Assembly (NCBI GenBank): GCA_017460805.1
Contig: JAFUAF010000037.1
Coordinates: 62,001-126,000, forward strand
Direction: 5' to 3'
DNA length: 64,000 nucleotides
Source of the DNA: Bacillota bacterium
GTDB taxonomy: Bacteria; Bacillota; Clostridia; Lachnospirales; CAG-274
Positions within the stretch are counted from its first letter, which is position 1. Each line of letters begins with the position of its first letter. The notes below the pieces were generated by a model. The model made no database searches. It saw only the letters and a program-made list of their open reading frames with translations, and was not told the origin of the DNA. Shown one piece after another: positions 53,325-62,390 of this stretch. Both the position numbers and the translations under genes were made by a program.

Positions 53325-53695
53325 TAAAAGATTTTTTCAAAAAAATATTTATATTTATTAAAAACAATATTTTAAAAGTATCTGTATGGCTCTTGCTTTT
53401 AAGGCATATTTCAATAACCTCGGGCGCTGTTATTATATCGGCGGGGATGTTATTAAGTCCATCGGGCGGATATATACCGAATTTTCCGATGCTGTTTGAA
53501 CTTAAAGAAAGATACAGCCCTCTGCGCCTGCTTATACCTGCGGCGATACTTACTGTAGTTTCGGCAATAGCCGCGAAAAAAGGGATCATAAAATACAGAC
53601 GTGTTGGAAAAGCTTTTACATCGATACTCTGGGTACTGTCTGTGATAGGGTGTTTTGCGATAGATATGGCTATTGATATGCTTTTGAGCGTGTAA
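53321..53695 (+). CDS. Membrane protein, unknown function
   Basis: 124 residues with about three helices. The TTG start at 53321 overlaps the WG gene's stop, with GAGGAGG 10 nt before it. No named domain. Likely cotranscribed with the WG lipoprotein. Confidence 0.65.
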   Translation: MIKDFFKKIFIFIKNNILKVSVWLLLLRHISITSGAVIISAGMLLSPSGGYIPNFPMLFELKERYSPLRLLIPAAILTVVSAIAAKKGIIKYRRVGKAFTSILWVLSVIGCFAIDMAIDMLLSV

Positions 53696-53716
53696 GTTGC
53701 TTTTAAGGAGAAAAAT

Positions 53717-54131
53717 ATGGAAAAAAACAAAACTTTTGTATTTTTTATATTTATGATAATTATATTTTATGCTGTACCTGCGGTATTTACGCTGCTTTTA
53801 TACTGTGGGGTCCTGACTCGGAATTTTTATTTGTCGGTTGAAGATACTGTTTTTGAAACTTATAAAAATTGTGCGGTCATCATTCCCGAACCGGGGTTTG
53901 CAATATACTTTGTTCTTATCGGGGCAGGGGCTTTTCTTCTCGGCGCTGTGTCAAAAAAGCGGGCTGAATGTATTTCTTGCGTGTATAATAACGGCTGTTG
54001 TGGCAATACCACAGGCGTGGGATCTCAGATATGTGGACGAGGGCACGGGGATAATATCTGCGCTGACGATCGTTATCCCGACGGGAATATGTGCTTTAAT
54101 GGGATTTTTCGGATATGAACTTCATAATTGA
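53717..54131 (+). pseudogene. Membrane protein gene with a one-base frameshift
   Basis: Frame 1 (from 53717) codes helices and reaches GAGAFLLGAVSKK; after that it turns into Cys-rich nonsense ending at 54118. Frame 2 carries a sensible membrane continuation (VFLACIITAVVAIPQAW, GICALMGFFGYELHN) to 54131. The two join at an A6 run, 53953-53958; one A fewer restores a single ~138-residue protein. This is an assembly error or a real mutation. AAGGAG precedes ATG 53717. Confidence 0.75.
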
Positions 54132-54200
54132 AAAAATATTAAATATTTTCCGACGTTTTATGCCTTTAAATTGTATTATTAATAAAGGGAGGTAATTATC

Positions 54201-54776
54201 ATGTCGGAAAAACTATACGGAAGAATAAAATATACGCTTTTATTGATCATTGTAATATGTATGGCGTATTTTGTGTTTTATTATGATTTGAAAAAAGATG
54301 AGAATATTATTGTTTTTGCGGGGTTTACGGGCGGATTTTACCGTGATGCGGCTTTTACTGCGGTATCTTTGGCATTTGCGGGCATAATTGCCGCGGGCTC
54401 TGTATACAAATTCGGGAAAAAGCTGCCCGTTTCTCTGTTGCTTGCGGAATTTTTGCTGCTGTTGACGGCGTTTGCGTTTTTTCCTAAAGATATATCGTCA
54501 TACAAAGAATTTGATGTTATCCATTCGCCCGATGGCAAACATATCGTCTTGGTAAGACCCGAAGAGCCGAAAAGCGGGTTATTTGGCTTTGGTACATCGG
54601 AGACAGAGTATTATCAGCCCATAGGCAGGTTTTTATATCATAAAAGCTATTCAGCTATTGAGGAAATGCCTGTAATAAAATGGGATGATGAGGGATTTTA
54701 CGGGTCGGAAAAGTCCGACAGATACATAGGCAATTTTGCCCGCTATACTCCGTATAATGAGGAGGTGCGAAAATGA
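54201..54776 (+). CDS. Membrane protein, unknown function
   Basis: 191 residues: about four helices in the first half (to about 95), then a soluble domain. GGGAGG lies before ATG 54201. It overlaps the next gene by 4 bp (ATGA). I do not recognise the family. Confidence 0.65.
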   Translation: MSEKLYGRIKYTLLLIIVICMAYFVFYYDLKKDENIIVFAGFTGGFYRDAAFTAVSLAFAGIIAAGSVYKFGKKLPVSLLLAEFLLLLTAFAFFPKDISSYKEFDVIHSPDGKHIVLVRPEEPKSGLFGFGTSETEYYQPIGRFLYHKSYSAIEEMPVIKWDDEGFYGSEKSDRYIGNFARYTPYNEEVRK

Positions 54777-55351
54777 CGGCAAAGAGGATATTTCTGCCGA
54801 TAGGTTTTTTGATATTTATTTGGGGACTTATTACCTTGCTGCCTGCGCTATACAATAATGCACAGCTTGTAAAAACAACAGCCGTAATTACAAAAGTCGG
54901 CGAGACAAAATACGATCATCTGCCCGAAATAACGGCACGGTACATTGCAAACGGCACGGCAAGGAAAATTTCCAAAACAGATCATTTCAATTATCCGCCG
55001 TTCGGAAAAAATGAAACGGGATATACATTTGATATATACTATAATAAGAACTATCCCTACAAATACGAGCTTTACAAGTACGACACAACATTAGGCATGG
55101 TAATAACGGGTCTGGGAATTGTTATATTTGTTTTGTGCAGAAAAGCCTTAAAGGGTTATTTTAAAGATTTTTTGCTTGAACACAAGCTTTTGCTTTTGTT
55201 TACGGTTGTGCATATATGCAATTTTTTGTATCTTATATATAATATCGCACTTGACAGCTGGGGCGTTGTTATGCCTTTATGTGCCGAATATGTCCTTGTG
55301 CCCGGAAATATTATCGGGCTTGTTATAGCCGCACTTAACGATTCATATTGA
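54773..55351 (+). CDS. DUF3592-like membrane protein
   Basis: 192 residues. A helix (about 7-28), an outside beta-rich domain (about 35-100; VKTTAVITKVGETKY region), then further helices. The layout resembles DUF3592 proteins. GAGGTG precedes ATG 54773. Last gene of this membrane cluster, followed by a terminator. Confidence 0.65.
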   Translation: MTAKRIFLPIGFLIFIWGLITLLPALYNNAQLVKTTAVITKVGETKYDHLPEITARYIANGTARKISKTDHFNYPPFGKNETGYTFDIYYNKNYPYKYELYKYDTTLGMVITGLGIVIFVLCRKALKGYFKDFLLEHKLLLLFTVVHICNFLYLIYNIALDSWGVVMPLCAEYVLVPGNIIGLVIAALNDSY

Positions 55352-55377
55352 TGATAATATCATTGATATTTTTTTTA

Positions 55378-55420
55378 CGCCTTCGGTCTTTTTTTCCTTC
55401 TGTACCGAGGGCGGTTTTTA
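55378..55420 (+). terminator. Terminator before tilS
   Basis: CGCCTTCGGT (55378-55387) pairs with ACCGAGGGCG (55404-55413), one wobble, then GTTTTTA. Confidence 0.8.
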
Positions 55421-55436
55421 TTGTGTAAAAGTTTAT

Positions 55437-55465
55437 TTGATTTTTTTTTTGTTATATGTTATAAT
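55437..55465 (+). promoter_or_regulatory. Promoter of tilS-hpt
   Basis: TTGATT at 55437-55442, 17-nt T-rich spacer, TATAAT at 55460-55465. Confidence 0.7.
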
Positions 55466-55495
55466 AATATAAATTTAATAAAAAAAGGTAAAATT

Positions 55496-56779
55496 ATGTT
55501 TGATAAAGTTATTGAAACTATTAAACAATTTGATATGCTTAAAAAGGACGATAGTGTTGTTATCGGCTTATCGGGCGGGGCAGACAGCGTTACGCTTGCA
55601 CATATACTTTTAAGGCTAAGAGAAAAGTATTCTCTTGAACTGTCGGCGGTACATATCAATCACAATATCCGCACGGAGGGTGCGCTTAACGATCAACACT
55701 TTGTTGAAAATTTTTGTGAAAAATATTCCTTGCCGTTAAAGGTTTACAGTCTTGATATAAAGGGCTATGCCGAAAAAAATTCACTTACGCTTGAAGAGGC
55801 GGGGCGGCAGTGCAGATACAAGGCATTTAAAGAAGCAAATGCCGATAAAACGGCTGTTGCGCACAACCTTAACGACAACGCAGAGACAATGATAATGCGC
55901 CTTTGCCGCGGTACGGGCTTAAAGGGAATGGGAGGTATACTTCCCGTAAGGGATGATATTATAAGGCCGCTTATTATGTGCAGCCGAAGCGAGATAGAGC
56001 AGTACTGCAAAGAAAATTCGCTTTCCTACTGCACGGACGAGACTAACCTTGAGACCGAGTACACCCGCAATAAAATAAGGCATCTTATCCTGCCCGTCCT
56101 GGAGGAGATAAACCCTGGTGCAATTTCTATCTTAGGCAAAAACGCTTTCCTTTTCAGACAGGAAAATGAACTGATAGAAAAACTTGCGGATGAAGCATAC
56201 GAAAAATACCGCAAAGACAACACACTTGATGTTGAAGGTCTTTTGTCGGTCGAACCCGTTATCCGCTACAGGGTGTTCCGACAGGCCTGTGAGAATGCTG
56301 TGGGGCTTAAAGACATAGCTTTTGAGCATATAGAGATAATTGACTCTCTTTTGGACAAGCCAAGCGGCAAGCGTGTTGACCTGCCAAAGGGGCTTAGTGT
56401 AGTAAAAGACGGCGGCAGCCTTGCTTTTGTCAAACGGCACAAGTCTTTTGACATTGAAATAAAAACAGGCGTTCCCGTTAATGTAAACGGCAGAAATTAT
56501 CTGCTTTCAAAAGACAAACTGCCCGACAGACCATATATCGGCATAAAATGCGATACAGACGGAGAGTGGCGGATACGCACACGTCTTGCGGGCGACATTT
56601 TTATGCGTGGTGACGGCCGCCGAATAAAATTAAAAAAGTTTTTTAACGACAAAAAAATTCCCGTTTCAAAGCGGGATGAAATAGTGCTGCTTGCAAAGGA
56701 AAACTTTGTTTACTTTGCCGACGGCATAAAAAATAAATTTAAAGAAGAAGACATCTATCTTTATGTATGGGAGGAATAA
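55496..56779 (+). CDS. tilS: tRNA(Ile)-lysidine synthase
   Basis: Adds lysine to C34 of tRNA-Ile(CAU) so that it reads AUA. 427 residues: PP-loop GLSGGADSVTL near the N-terminus, the N-type ATPase body with LNDNAETMIMRLCRGTGLKGMGG, and the C-terminal TilS domains (about 340-427; RTRLAGDIFMRGDGRRIKLKKFFND in outline). ATG 55496 follows AAAGGT; upstream in-frame codons lie in the promoter. Paired with hpt as in Bacillus. Confidence 0.95.
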   Translation: MFDKVIETIKQFDMLKKDDSVVIGLSGGADSVTLAHILLRLREKYSLELSAVHINHNIRTEGALNDQHFVENFCEKYSLPLKVYSLDIKGYAEKNSLTLEEAGRQCRYKAFKEANADKTAVAHNLNDNAETMIMRLCRGTGLKGMGGILPVRDDIIRPLIMCSRSEIEQYCKENSLSYCTDETNLETEYTRNKIRHLILPVLEEINPGAISILGKNAFLFRQENELIEKLADEAYEKYRKDNTLDVEGLLSVEPVIRYRVFRQACENAVGLKDIAFEHIEIIDSLLDKPSGKRVDLPKGLSVVKDGGSLAFVKRHKSFDIEIKTGVPVNVNGRNYLLSKDKLPDRPYIGIKCDTDGEWRIRTRLAGDIFMRGDGRRIKLKKFFNDKKIPVSKRDEIVLLAKENFVYFADGIKNKFKEEDIYLYVWEE

Positions 56780-56781
56780 CT

Positions 56782-57312
56782 ATGAGCGACAAAATTACCG
56801 AATTCATATCGGAAGAGAAGATCAAAAACCGTATCAGTGAGATCGCAGTACAGCTTAACGAAATGTTCAAGGGTCAGACAGTTACTGTCATCTGCACACT
56901 TAAAGGTGCTTTTGTTTTTACGGCAGACCTTATCCGTCAGCTTGATTTTGATGTAAGAATGGAATTTGTAAGTGCAACAAGCTATAGAGGTACGGAATCA
57001 ACGGGCAAGCTTGTGATGAGATATCCGCTTGATAATTCTGTTGAGGGCGACAATGTGATACTTGTTGAAGATATCCTCGATACGGGCAGAACATTGAAAT
57101 ATCTTTACGATTATGTTAAAGAAAAAAATCCCAAGAATCTTAAATTGGTCGTTTTGCTTGACAAACCCGACAGACGTGTTGCGGAGATCCAAGCCGATAT
57201 TGCGGGCTTTACTATCCCAGACAAGTTTGTGGTGGGCTATGGTCTCGATTACGAACAGAAGTACAGATATCTGCCTTATATCGGTGTTATAGAACCAACA
57301 GAGGAAAAGTAA
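56782..57312 (+). CDS. hpt: Hypoxanthine phosphoribosyltransferase
   Basis: Salvages hypoxanthine and guanine with PRPP. 176 residues, normal. PRPP loop VILVEDILDTGRTL; VVLLDKPDRRV and FVVGYGLDYEQKYR are typical. GGGAGG lies before ATG 56782, so the ATG-less extension to 56767 is rejected. In many Bacillota ftsH follows tilS-hpt; here a membrane glycosyltransferase-like gene takes that place. Confidence 0.96.
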   Translation: MSDKITEFISEEKIKNRISEIAVQLNEMFKGQTVTVICTLKGAFVFTADLIRQLDFDVRMEFVSATSYRGTESTGKLVMRYPLDNSVEGDNVILVEDILDTGRTLKYLYDYVKEKNPKNLKLVVLLDKPDRRVAEIQADIAGFTIPDKFVVGYGLDYEQKYRYLPYIGVIEPTEEK

Positions 57313-59430
57313 GTGAGCGGCAAAAAATTTAAACTCCCCGATTTAAAAACTCTTTCCGTGAAAGATAAAGCGGTATTGTTTTTTATACTGTGTATTATTG
57401 CGGAGCTTTTTGTGTTCAACATAAATGCGTTTCATCTTGTCGGAAAACAGTACGAAAAGAAACATCTGCATTTTGCCGATGCACAGACCGAAAATTTTGA
57501 TATATCCGCAAACCGCAATATCGGAAGCGGAAGCGGATATATCGAGTTCAAGGATCTGAATATGCCTGTGGGCACGATAACCATAGATACCGCAAGTTCA
57601 AGCAAAAGCAGCGTAAATATCAGTATTGACGTTACGGATGATACACATTGCGGACATTACTACGGCGGGCTTGCAAAGGCGGAAGTTATAAAGAACAACA
57701 AAAGCAGTCAGACTATTATCTGCAATTTCTTTGGCAATACGCATGATCTGAAATTCAATTTCAATGCCGACGGCGACGAAATTATAAGGATTAGATCCAT
57801 AAAACTGAATGAGCCTGTTGGACTGAGATTTTCGTTTTTAAGGATATTTATGCTTTATGCTTCGATAATGCTGTTTTATCTTGTAAAACATTATCTTGGA
57901 CAAAAACAGGGTGAAAAACGCAGTTTTGCGGCAAAGGAAAAACTTGTGACGTATTGTGCGTGGGGCGTGACGGCTTTTGCGCTGTTGTTCTGTCTTTACC
58001 TTACAAATTCGGGCAGATATACAAACCCGAATCATTCGTTTTCCGAGGATTGGAAAATGACCGAAGGCAATCAGATGACAAAGGAACTTGTCGATGCTTT
58101 CAGAAAAGGTACGACAGTGCTGAATGATGAGCCGAATGAGGCTCTGGAGGCGCTTGATAATCTGTACGACTGGAGCCAGCGCGACAATATCTCCTATCCA
58201 TGGGATCATCTGTATTTTGAGGGGAAAGTTTATTCATACTATGGCATTGCGCCTGTTTTACTGCTGTTTTTGCCGTATAATGTTTTGACGGGATACTATT
58301 TTCCGAGCAGCTGGGCGGTATTTCTGTTCTGCGCTGTCGGCATAGTTTTTCTTACAAAATTTTATCTTTTGCTGATAAAGAAATTCTTCTCCGATATTAC
58401 GGCGGAAACCGTTTTTTGGGGACTTGTTATATTACAGCTTACGACAGGCATCTATCTTTGCCCGTTCAATGCAAATTTCTATGAGATAGCGCAGGCATCG
58501 GGGTTTGCGTGTCTGCCGACGGGCGCATATTTACTTTTAAGGTCGAATGTGCTTGGCAGCGGCAAGATCAATAATAAATTCCTTGCGGCAAGTGCTGCGG
58601 TGCTTAGCCTTGGCGTGCTTTGCCGGCCTACGCTTGCGGTCTACTGCATTGCTGCGCTGTTTTATATCTATGTAGGCTTTATGACAAAGTTAAAGGGTAT
58701 AAAAGCGGATAAAAAGGCTGTTAAAAAGACTTATATCTCGTATTTTGTTTCTGCGCTGCTGCCGTTTGTCTGCATCGGTCTTGTGCAGATGATATACAAC
58801 TATGTGCGTTTCAAGTCTGTGTTTGATTTCGGTATACAATATTCGCTTACCATAAATGATTTTACACAGACGGAGTTTCACACACAGCTTGCGGCTATAG
58901 GTTTTTATAACTACCTGCTGCTTTTCCCGGGAGCAAAGGATGTATTTCCGTTTTACTCTAACCCCGGAGTGCTGCAATTTTCGCCGCAGGGCTATTATTT
59001 TGTGGCAACAAGTGCATCTGTGGGTCTGTTATGGCGGGCTCTGCCTGTTACATCCTATTTCAAGGCTAAAAAAGCTTATGACATATCAAAGGATGAAAAC
59101 AAAAAATATTATGCCTTGCTTATTTTTATAAGCTGTCTGCTTTGCCCGTTTATAATTATATTCTCTATATGGGAAAGCGGTTACGGCGCAAGATATATAG
59201 TGGATTTCGGATGGCAGATAGTAACGGGCGCATATATTATTGCATTTACGCTTTACAGACACAGCGGGAGCGAATTAAGGGCATTTCTTAACAGACTTAT
59301 GCGTATAAGTTCCGCCGCGGCCTTTGTGTTTCTTATAGGCGATATGTATATGTGGATAGTCAATGCCGTCAATGTCGATCAGCGTGCTGCCTTATATTCA
59401 TTTACAAGATTATTTGAATTTTGGAAATAA
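57313..59430 (+). CDS. Large GT-C-like membrane protein
   Basis: 705 residues. One helix at the N-terminus (about 18-36), an outside beta-rich domain (about 55-180), then about ten helices. The order and the acidic WKMTEGNQMTKELVDAF loop after the second helix recall lipid-linked-sugar GT-C glycosyltransferases, but I see no firm family motif. GTG 57313 starts right after the hpt stop, preceded by GAGGAAAAG, so it is probably cotranscribed with hpt. Confidence 0.7.
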   Translation: MSGKKFKLPDLKTLSVKDKAVLFFILCIIAELFVFNINAFHLVGKQYEKKHLHFADAQTENFDISANRNIGSGSGYIEFKDLNMPVGTITIDTASSSKSSVNISIDVTDDTHCGHYYGGLAKAEVIKNNKSSQTIICNFFGNTHDLKFNFNADGDEIIRIRSIKLNEPVGLRFSFLRIFMLYASIMLFYLVKHYLGQKQGEKRSFAAKEKLVTYCAWGVTAFALLFCLYLTNSGRYTNPNHSFSEDWKMTEGNQMTKELVDAFRKGTTVLNDEPNEALEALDNLYDWSQRDNISYPWDHLYFEGKVYSYYGIAPVLLLFLPYNVLTGYYFPSSWAVFLFCAVGIVFLTKFYLLLIKKFFSDITAETVFWGLVILQLTTGIYLCPFNANFYEIAQASGFACLPTGAYLLLRSNVLGSGKINNKFLAASAAVLSLGVLCRPTLAVYCIAALFYIYVGFMTKLKGIKADKKAVKKTYISYFVSALLPFVCIGLVQMIYNYVRFKSVFDFGIQYSLTINDFTQTEFHTQLAAIGFYNYLLLFPGAKDVFPFYSNPGVLQFSPQGYYFVATSASVGLLWRALPVTSYFKAKKAYDISKDENKKYYALLIFISCLLCPFIIIFSIWESGYGARYIVDFGWQIVTGAYIIAFTLYRHSGSELRAFLNRLMRISSAAAFVFLIGDMYMWIVNAVNVDQRAALYSFTRLFEFWK

Positions 59431-59463
59431 AAAAACGGGTCTCTTTTACAGAGATCCGTTTTT
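59431..59463. terminator. Bidirectional terminator
   Basis: AACGGGTCTCT-TTTAC-AGAGATCCGTT (59434-59460) with A/T-runs on both sides. It overlaps the last codons of the minus-strand GT2 gene. Confidence 0.85.
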
Positions 59464-60399
59464 GCGTCTGTCGGATGACAGAATATTGAGTTTTATAATA
59501 AAATCCTGTTTGTTTTTCTTGACTATAACATCGAGAATAACTCCTATTGCAAATGATATAACGCCTATAACTGCGCATATCATCGAGCATATAAGTGTCG
59601 GGAAGCGCGGTACTTCGTGTATGCTGAAATATTCGGCAAGTATCGGGATAAACAAGCCTAACGAAACCAATACAAAAAGAGCGGCGATAGTGCCGAAAAA
59701 TATCATCGGTCGGTATTCCTTGAACATTATTGCAATAGTTTTGAGGACTTTCATGCCGTCGCTGAATGTATTCAGCTTGGAAACGCTGCCCTCGGGTCTG
59801 TCGCGGAAGTCGATAGGTATCTCCTTTAAATTAAAACGCTTGTCAAGGGCATTTATCGTCATTTCCGTTTCTATTTCAAAGCCTGCCGATGTAATGGGCA
59901 TCATTTTTACAAAATCATAGCTGAAAGCGCGGTAACCTGTCATTATATCCTTAACATCGCTTTTGAAAAGCTTATTTATAAGGTATCTTACAAGTTTGTT
60001 GCCAAAACCGTGGAACATACGCTTGTTTTCGCTGAAATAGGTGCTTGAAAGTCTGTCGCCTATTACCATGTCATACCCGTCGTTAAGCACATAATCACAC
60101 ATTTCTCTTGCGTGTTCGGCGGGGTATGTATCATCGCCGTCTATCATTATATAGCAGTCTGCATCTATATCCCTGAACATACTGCGTACAACATGGCCTT
60201 TGCCCTGACGGTATTCTTTTCTTACAACCACACGTTCGCCAATGGAAGAGGCTATTTCATAAGTCCTGTCGGTGGAGTTATTGTCGTATACATATACGGT
60301 TGCCTCGGGGAGTGCATTCAGAAAATCTCTTGCAACTTTTTCTACGGTTTTTTCTTCGTTGTAGCACGGTACAAGAACCGCGATTTTTTTATTTTCCAT
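59446..60399 (-). CDS. GT2 glycosyltransferase, polyprenyl-phosphate-sugar synthase-like
   Basis: 317 residues. A GT2 domain (about 1-230; VLVPCYNEEKTVEKVA, IDGDDTYPAEH with the DXD, GYRAFSYDF) and two C-terminal helices (about 235-255 and 270-295). This layout matches DPM1/GtrB-type enzymes that make polyprenyl-phosphate sugars for GT-C enzymes. It lies convergent to the GT-C-like gene and divergent from the DUF6020 gene, which may be its users. Confidence 0.87.
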   Translation of the reverse strand: MENKKIAVLVPCYNEEKTVEKVARDFLNALPEATVYVYDNNSTDRTYEIASSIGERVVVRKEYRQGKGHVVRSMFRDIDADCYIMIDGDDTYPAEHAREMCDYVLNDGYDMVIGDRLSSTYFSENKRMFHGFGNKLVRYLINKLFKSDVKDIMTGYRAFSYDFVKMMPITSAGFEIETEMTINALDKRFNLKEIPIDFRDRPEGSVSKLNTFSDGMKVLKTIAIMFKEYRPMIFFGTIAALFVLVSLGLFIPILAEYFSIHEVPRFPTLICSMICAVIGVISFAIGVILDVIVKKNKQDFIIKLNILSSDRRKNGSL

Positions 60400-60415
60400 T
60401 TTTTATACCTGCCTA

Positions 60416-60444
60416 TTGAAATTTTTTTTGTTTAGTAGTAAAAT
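60416..60444 (+). promoter_or_regulatory. Promoter of the DUF6020 gene
   Basis: TTGAAA at 60416-60421, 17-nt spacer, TAAAAT at 60439-60444. Confidence 0.7.
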
Positions 60445-60479
60445 AAATATGATTTTGCTATATAGAAAGGAATTTATTT

Positions 60480-62228
60480 ATGTCTCAAAAAAACGTCTCT
60501 ATATATTCATATAATATAAAACAAATATTGAAAATAACGGCTGCCGCCTATTTTTCGTGTGCCGCAATAACCACATTTTTGCTTATGAATACGACAAGCA
60601 TTATGGCATTTTTTATTTTTGCCGCTCTTTTGCTTTTGTTTAAAGTAAGGTTTGAAGGAACAAAAAAAGGTACTCTTGTTCCTTCCGTGTTCTGCGGTGT
60701 ATTGTTTTCGCTTTTTATTTCCATGTTCAAATTCCGTTGGATGATAGAACAGGACAGCATTTTTTATATGTTTACAATGCCTGTCGGGCTGTATCTGTTT
60801 TTTGAAGCAGTTACAAATATTGTGTATGCACGCATAAAGGATGTTGTGTTTTGCGAAAAAAATGATACAAGCAAAAAGAAAAAAGTGTTTTTTACATCCA
60901 TGGCAGTAATGCTTATTATGTGGCTGCCGCATTTTTTGAGATTTTACCCCGGCAATCTGACTAACGATTCGATAAATCAGCTTAATCAGGCTTTCGGGAA
61001 TTATCCTTTGTCCAATCATCATCCGCTGCTGCATACGGCTATAATAAGGCTGTTTGTTGGGAGCGGCTGGATAGTTTCCGGCGATATAATACATGGTATT
61101 GCGTTTTATTCTGTTTGCCAGGCAATAATGCTTGCGGCATCATTTTCCTATCTTGTTGTTACGCTTTACGGTTACGGCTATAAAAAAATCGTTCTTGCCG
61201 CTGTCGTTTTGTTTTATGCATTGCCCTCTTATCACGGCAACTACAGCATAACAATGTGGAAAGATATCTGGTTTGCCGCTGCCGCCGTTGTGTTTTGCAC
61301 AACTTTGTGGAGACTTATCATAAAGCTTGAAGGCAACAACAAAATACCGCTCTTTGAGGGCATAATGTTTGCTCTCGGCGGCTTTGGATTTTGCCTTTTC
61401 AGAAGCAACGGACTGTATGCCTATATTTTTATGCTGGTAATACTTGCAGCTATATATGCAAGAAAAAATATAAAAGTAATTGGACTTACAGCGGCGGTGC
61501 TTGCCGTGGCTCTGGTCGTAAAAGGACCTGTTTATAAATCGCTTGGCGCTGTGCCGTCCGAGCCTACGGAATCGCTCGCCATACCGCAGCAGCAGATAGC
61601 GGCTGTGATAAAAGGCGGCTATAAAATAAGGAGCGAGCATAAAGAACTTATCTCGCATCTTATCGAGCTCGAAAAGATCGAAGAGCTTTATTCTCCTAAC
61701 AATGCCGACCCGATAAAGTTTTATATCAGGGATAACGGCGGGGAAGAGTACATATCGGAACATAAAGGCGAGTTGTTTAAAGCATGGTTCCAAATAGGCC
61801 TTAAACATCCGATAATATACACCCTTGCATTTATCGACCAGACTTACGGATATTATTATCCCGATGTACAGTACTGGATATACGCTTCACAGCTTTGTAA
61901 TGACAATTTTGAGGATCTGTATCAAGATCCGAGATTGTCGGAGGGTCTGTGTGAAGTGTACGATAAATTTGTTCAGTCCTATAAGAAATACCCCGTCTGG
62001 GGTCTGCTGTACAGTATAGGTGCAATGACTTGGGTTTGCGTTTTTACATTAGGTGCGGCATTTTTAAATCAAAAAAAGAAAATGCTTTTGGTTTTTGTGC
62101 CGATAATATGCGTAATACTGACTATTTTGATGGCTACACCGATATTTGCGGAGTTCCGTTACGCATACAGCGTATTTACGACAGTACCGCTTTTCTGTAC
62201 CCTGCCTTTTTACAAAAAAATGCAGTAA
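60480..62228 (+). CDS. DUF6020-family membrane protein (GT-C-like)
   Basis: 582 residues, about twelve helices. WLPHFLRFYPGNLTNDSINQ and NHHPLLHTAIIRLF are features I associate with DUF6020, a group with GT-C-like architecture; function not established. AAAGGAA lies before ATG 60480. Monocistronic by promoter and terminator. Confidence 0.75.
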   Translation: MSQKNVSIYSYNIKQILKITAAAYFSCAAITTFLLMNTTSIMAFFIFAALLLLFKVRFEGTKKGTLVPSVFCGVLFSLFISMFKFRWMIEQDSIFYMFTMPVGLYLFFEAVTNIVYARIKDVVFCEKNDTSKKKKVFFTSMAVMLIMWLPHFLRFYPGNLTNDSINQLNQAFGNYPLSNHHPLLHTAIIRLFVGSGWIVSGDIIHGIAFYSVCQAIMLAASFSYLVVTLYGYGYKKIVLAAVVLFYALPSYHGNYSITMWKDIWFAAAAVVFCTTLWRLIIKLEGNNKIPLFEGIMFALGGFGFCLFRSNGLYAYIFMLVILAAIYARKNIKVIGLTAAVLAVALVVKGPVYKSLGAVPSEPTESLAIPQQQIAAVIKGGYKIRSEHKELISHLIELEKIEELYSPNNADPIKFYIRDNGGEEYISEHKGELFKAWFQIGLKHPIIYTLAFIDQTYGYYYPDVQYWIYASQLCNDNFEDLYQDPRLSEGLCEVYDKFVQSYKKYPVWGLLYSIGAMTWVCVFTLGAAFLNQKKKMLLVFVPIICVILTILMATPIFAEFRYAYSVFTTVPLFCTLPFYKKMQ

Positions 62229-62276
62229 AATCACTTTTTTATTATAAACCATATAAGATATAATGTCAAGTTTTGC

Positions 62277-62311
62277 AAGTGCCGCAGTTATTCGCTGCGG
62301 CGCTTTTTTTG
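62277..62311 (+). terminator. Terminator after the DUF6020 gene
   Basis: AAGTGCCGCAG pairs with CTGCGGCGCTT (one wobble), then seven T. Confidence 0.87.
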
Positions 62312-62325
62312 TCTTATTTTGCCTT

Positions 62326-62354
62326 GTATATCCTATCTTTGTACGGAAACACTA
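62326..62354 (+). promoter_or_regulatory. Candidate sigma-F-type promoter of sigG
   Basis: GTATA (62326-62330), 14 nt, GGAAACACTA (62345-62354). The -10 fits the sigma-F pattern GGnRAnAMTW at every fixed place; the spacing is about one base shorter than I recall. No sigma-A promoter is evident. Confidence 0.55.
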
Positions 62355-62390
62355 TTTATAAAAGAAACATTAGTTTTAGGAGATGAGGAT

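Noticed and set aside
53953-53959. A6-G as a programmed -1 frameshift signal
   Set aside because: Joining the two frames needs a +1 shift (or one base fewer), the opposite of what this heptamer gives.
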